A stretch of DNA of 64,000 nucleotides from Phenylobacterium sp. (lineage in GTDB: Bacteria; Pseudomonadota; Alphaproteobacteria; Caulobacterales; Caulobacteraceae), in assembly GCF_019636135.1 (NCBI RefSeq), contig NZ_JAHBYD010000012.1, positions 1-64,000 of the forward strand, written 5' to 3'. Position 1 is the stretch's first letter. Each line of letters starts with the position of its first letter. The notes under the pieces are model-generated. The model did not search any database and was not told the origin of the DNA. It saw only the letters and a program-made list of their open reading frames with translations. Below, piece by piece: positions 63,870 to 64,000 of the stretch. The position numbers were made by a program, and so were the translations under genes.

Positions 63870-64000
63870 TCAAGCGAGGGACGTCTCGAACGGGGCCTCG
63901 GTCTTGGCCTTCACCTCGTCCAGCGTGACGCCGGGGGCGAGCTGGAGCAGCGTCAGGGGCTTCCGGCCCCGGCCGACGTCGAAGACGGCCAGGTCGGTGA
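63870..64000 (-). CDS. 3-oxoacid CoA-transferase subunit B, 3' end only
   Basis: The minus-strand frame entering from the window edge reads TDLAVFDVGRGRKPLTLLQLA, then PGVTLDEVKAKTEAPFETSLA and a stop at 63870. This matches the C-terminal end of succinyl-CoA:3-ketoacid CoA-transferase B subunits (TDLAVF...LAPGVTLDEVKAKT). Only 43 codons are present. Neighbours beyond the window would be needed to see subunit A. The 96 bp from its stop to msrA hold a short GCCCATCAAG-type sequence. Confidence 0.85.
   Translation of the reverse strand, partial: TDLAVFDVGRGRKPLTLLQLAPGVTLDEVKAKTEAPFETSLA

Overview
The window is a stretch of very high-GC chromosome from an alphaproteobacterium, most likely a member of the Caulobacteraceae (Caulobacter/Phenylobacterium type). 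This placement is inferred from several things: a CpdR-type single-domain response regulator next to an N-formylglutamate amidohydrolase and a tRNA-Val, two large TonB-dependent receptors, a SapC protein, an FlhB-like/FliK-like pair, a cyanide-insensitive-type cytochrome bd operon, and dense packing with many ATGA (or TTGA) stop/start overlaps. There is no prophage, CRISPR array, integrase or intact insertion sequence. The window is core metabolism interleaved with small palindromic repeat elements.

Layout. 0.2-5.1 kb: acyl-CoA catabolism (acyl-CoA dehydrogenase, crotonase, CaiB/BaiF CoA-transferase) around an IclR regulator with a dyad operator. 5.1-9.1 kb: a divergent pair of exported proteases, CHAT and trypsin-like, whose start codons overlap. 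9.1-11.6 kb: MgtE between two copies of a repeat element, then a P-loop kinase-like protein. 11.6-15.3 kb: DUF35 protein, thiolase-like protein and acyl-CoA synthetase, opposite a hotdog thioesterase. 15.4-16 kb: tRNA-Ser and an IS5-type transposase remnant. 16-20 kb: membrane protein, FlhB-like/FliK-like pair, threonine dehydratase and VOC protein. 20-25 kb: glmS, then molybdenum cofactor genes moaB-moaC-moeA with an antisense-overlapping xdhC-like gene. 25-29 kb: a degenerate aldo/keto reductase, an M24 peptidase, a class IV aminotransferase and a sulfotransferase-like gene. 29-35 kb: BtuB-type receptor under a cobalamin riboswitch, dienelactone hydrolase, VanZ-like, YhhN and nitroreductase genes. 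35-39 kb: mtgA, cydA-cydB-DUF2474 and thiE. 39-46 kb: typA, a probable small RNA, a divergent response regulator/histidine kinase pair, an N-formylglutamate amidohydrolase, cpdR and tRNA-Val. 46-48.9 kb: a frameshifted bacterioferritin with its ferredoxin and Fur-box-like sites, then ald. 49-54 kb: WD40 protein, ExbD, and a DsbD-like/thioredoxin-like pair. 54-64 kb: SapC, an acid phosphatase, agmatine-to-putrescine genes aguA-aguB with a GNAT gene, a large TonB receptor, a GT39 glycosyltransferase, MsrA, and the 3' end of a CoA-transferase B subunit.

The most unusual structure is not a gene. At least eight intergenic hairpin elements have arms built from three iterations of a degenerate heptamer (C-R-C-N-R-A-R) at 9-10 bp spacing. 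Different elements use different versions of the heptamer yet share architecture and, in subsets, nearly identical flanks. Two of them are near-identical ~160-170 bp copies in opposite orientation, one with 17-bp terminal inverted repeats, and a third copy is truncated; they look like a MITE-like family. Several enzyme-family proteins here have lost their catalytic residues (crotonase, aldo/keto reductase, class IV aminotransferase, thiolase) and are worth biochemical attention.
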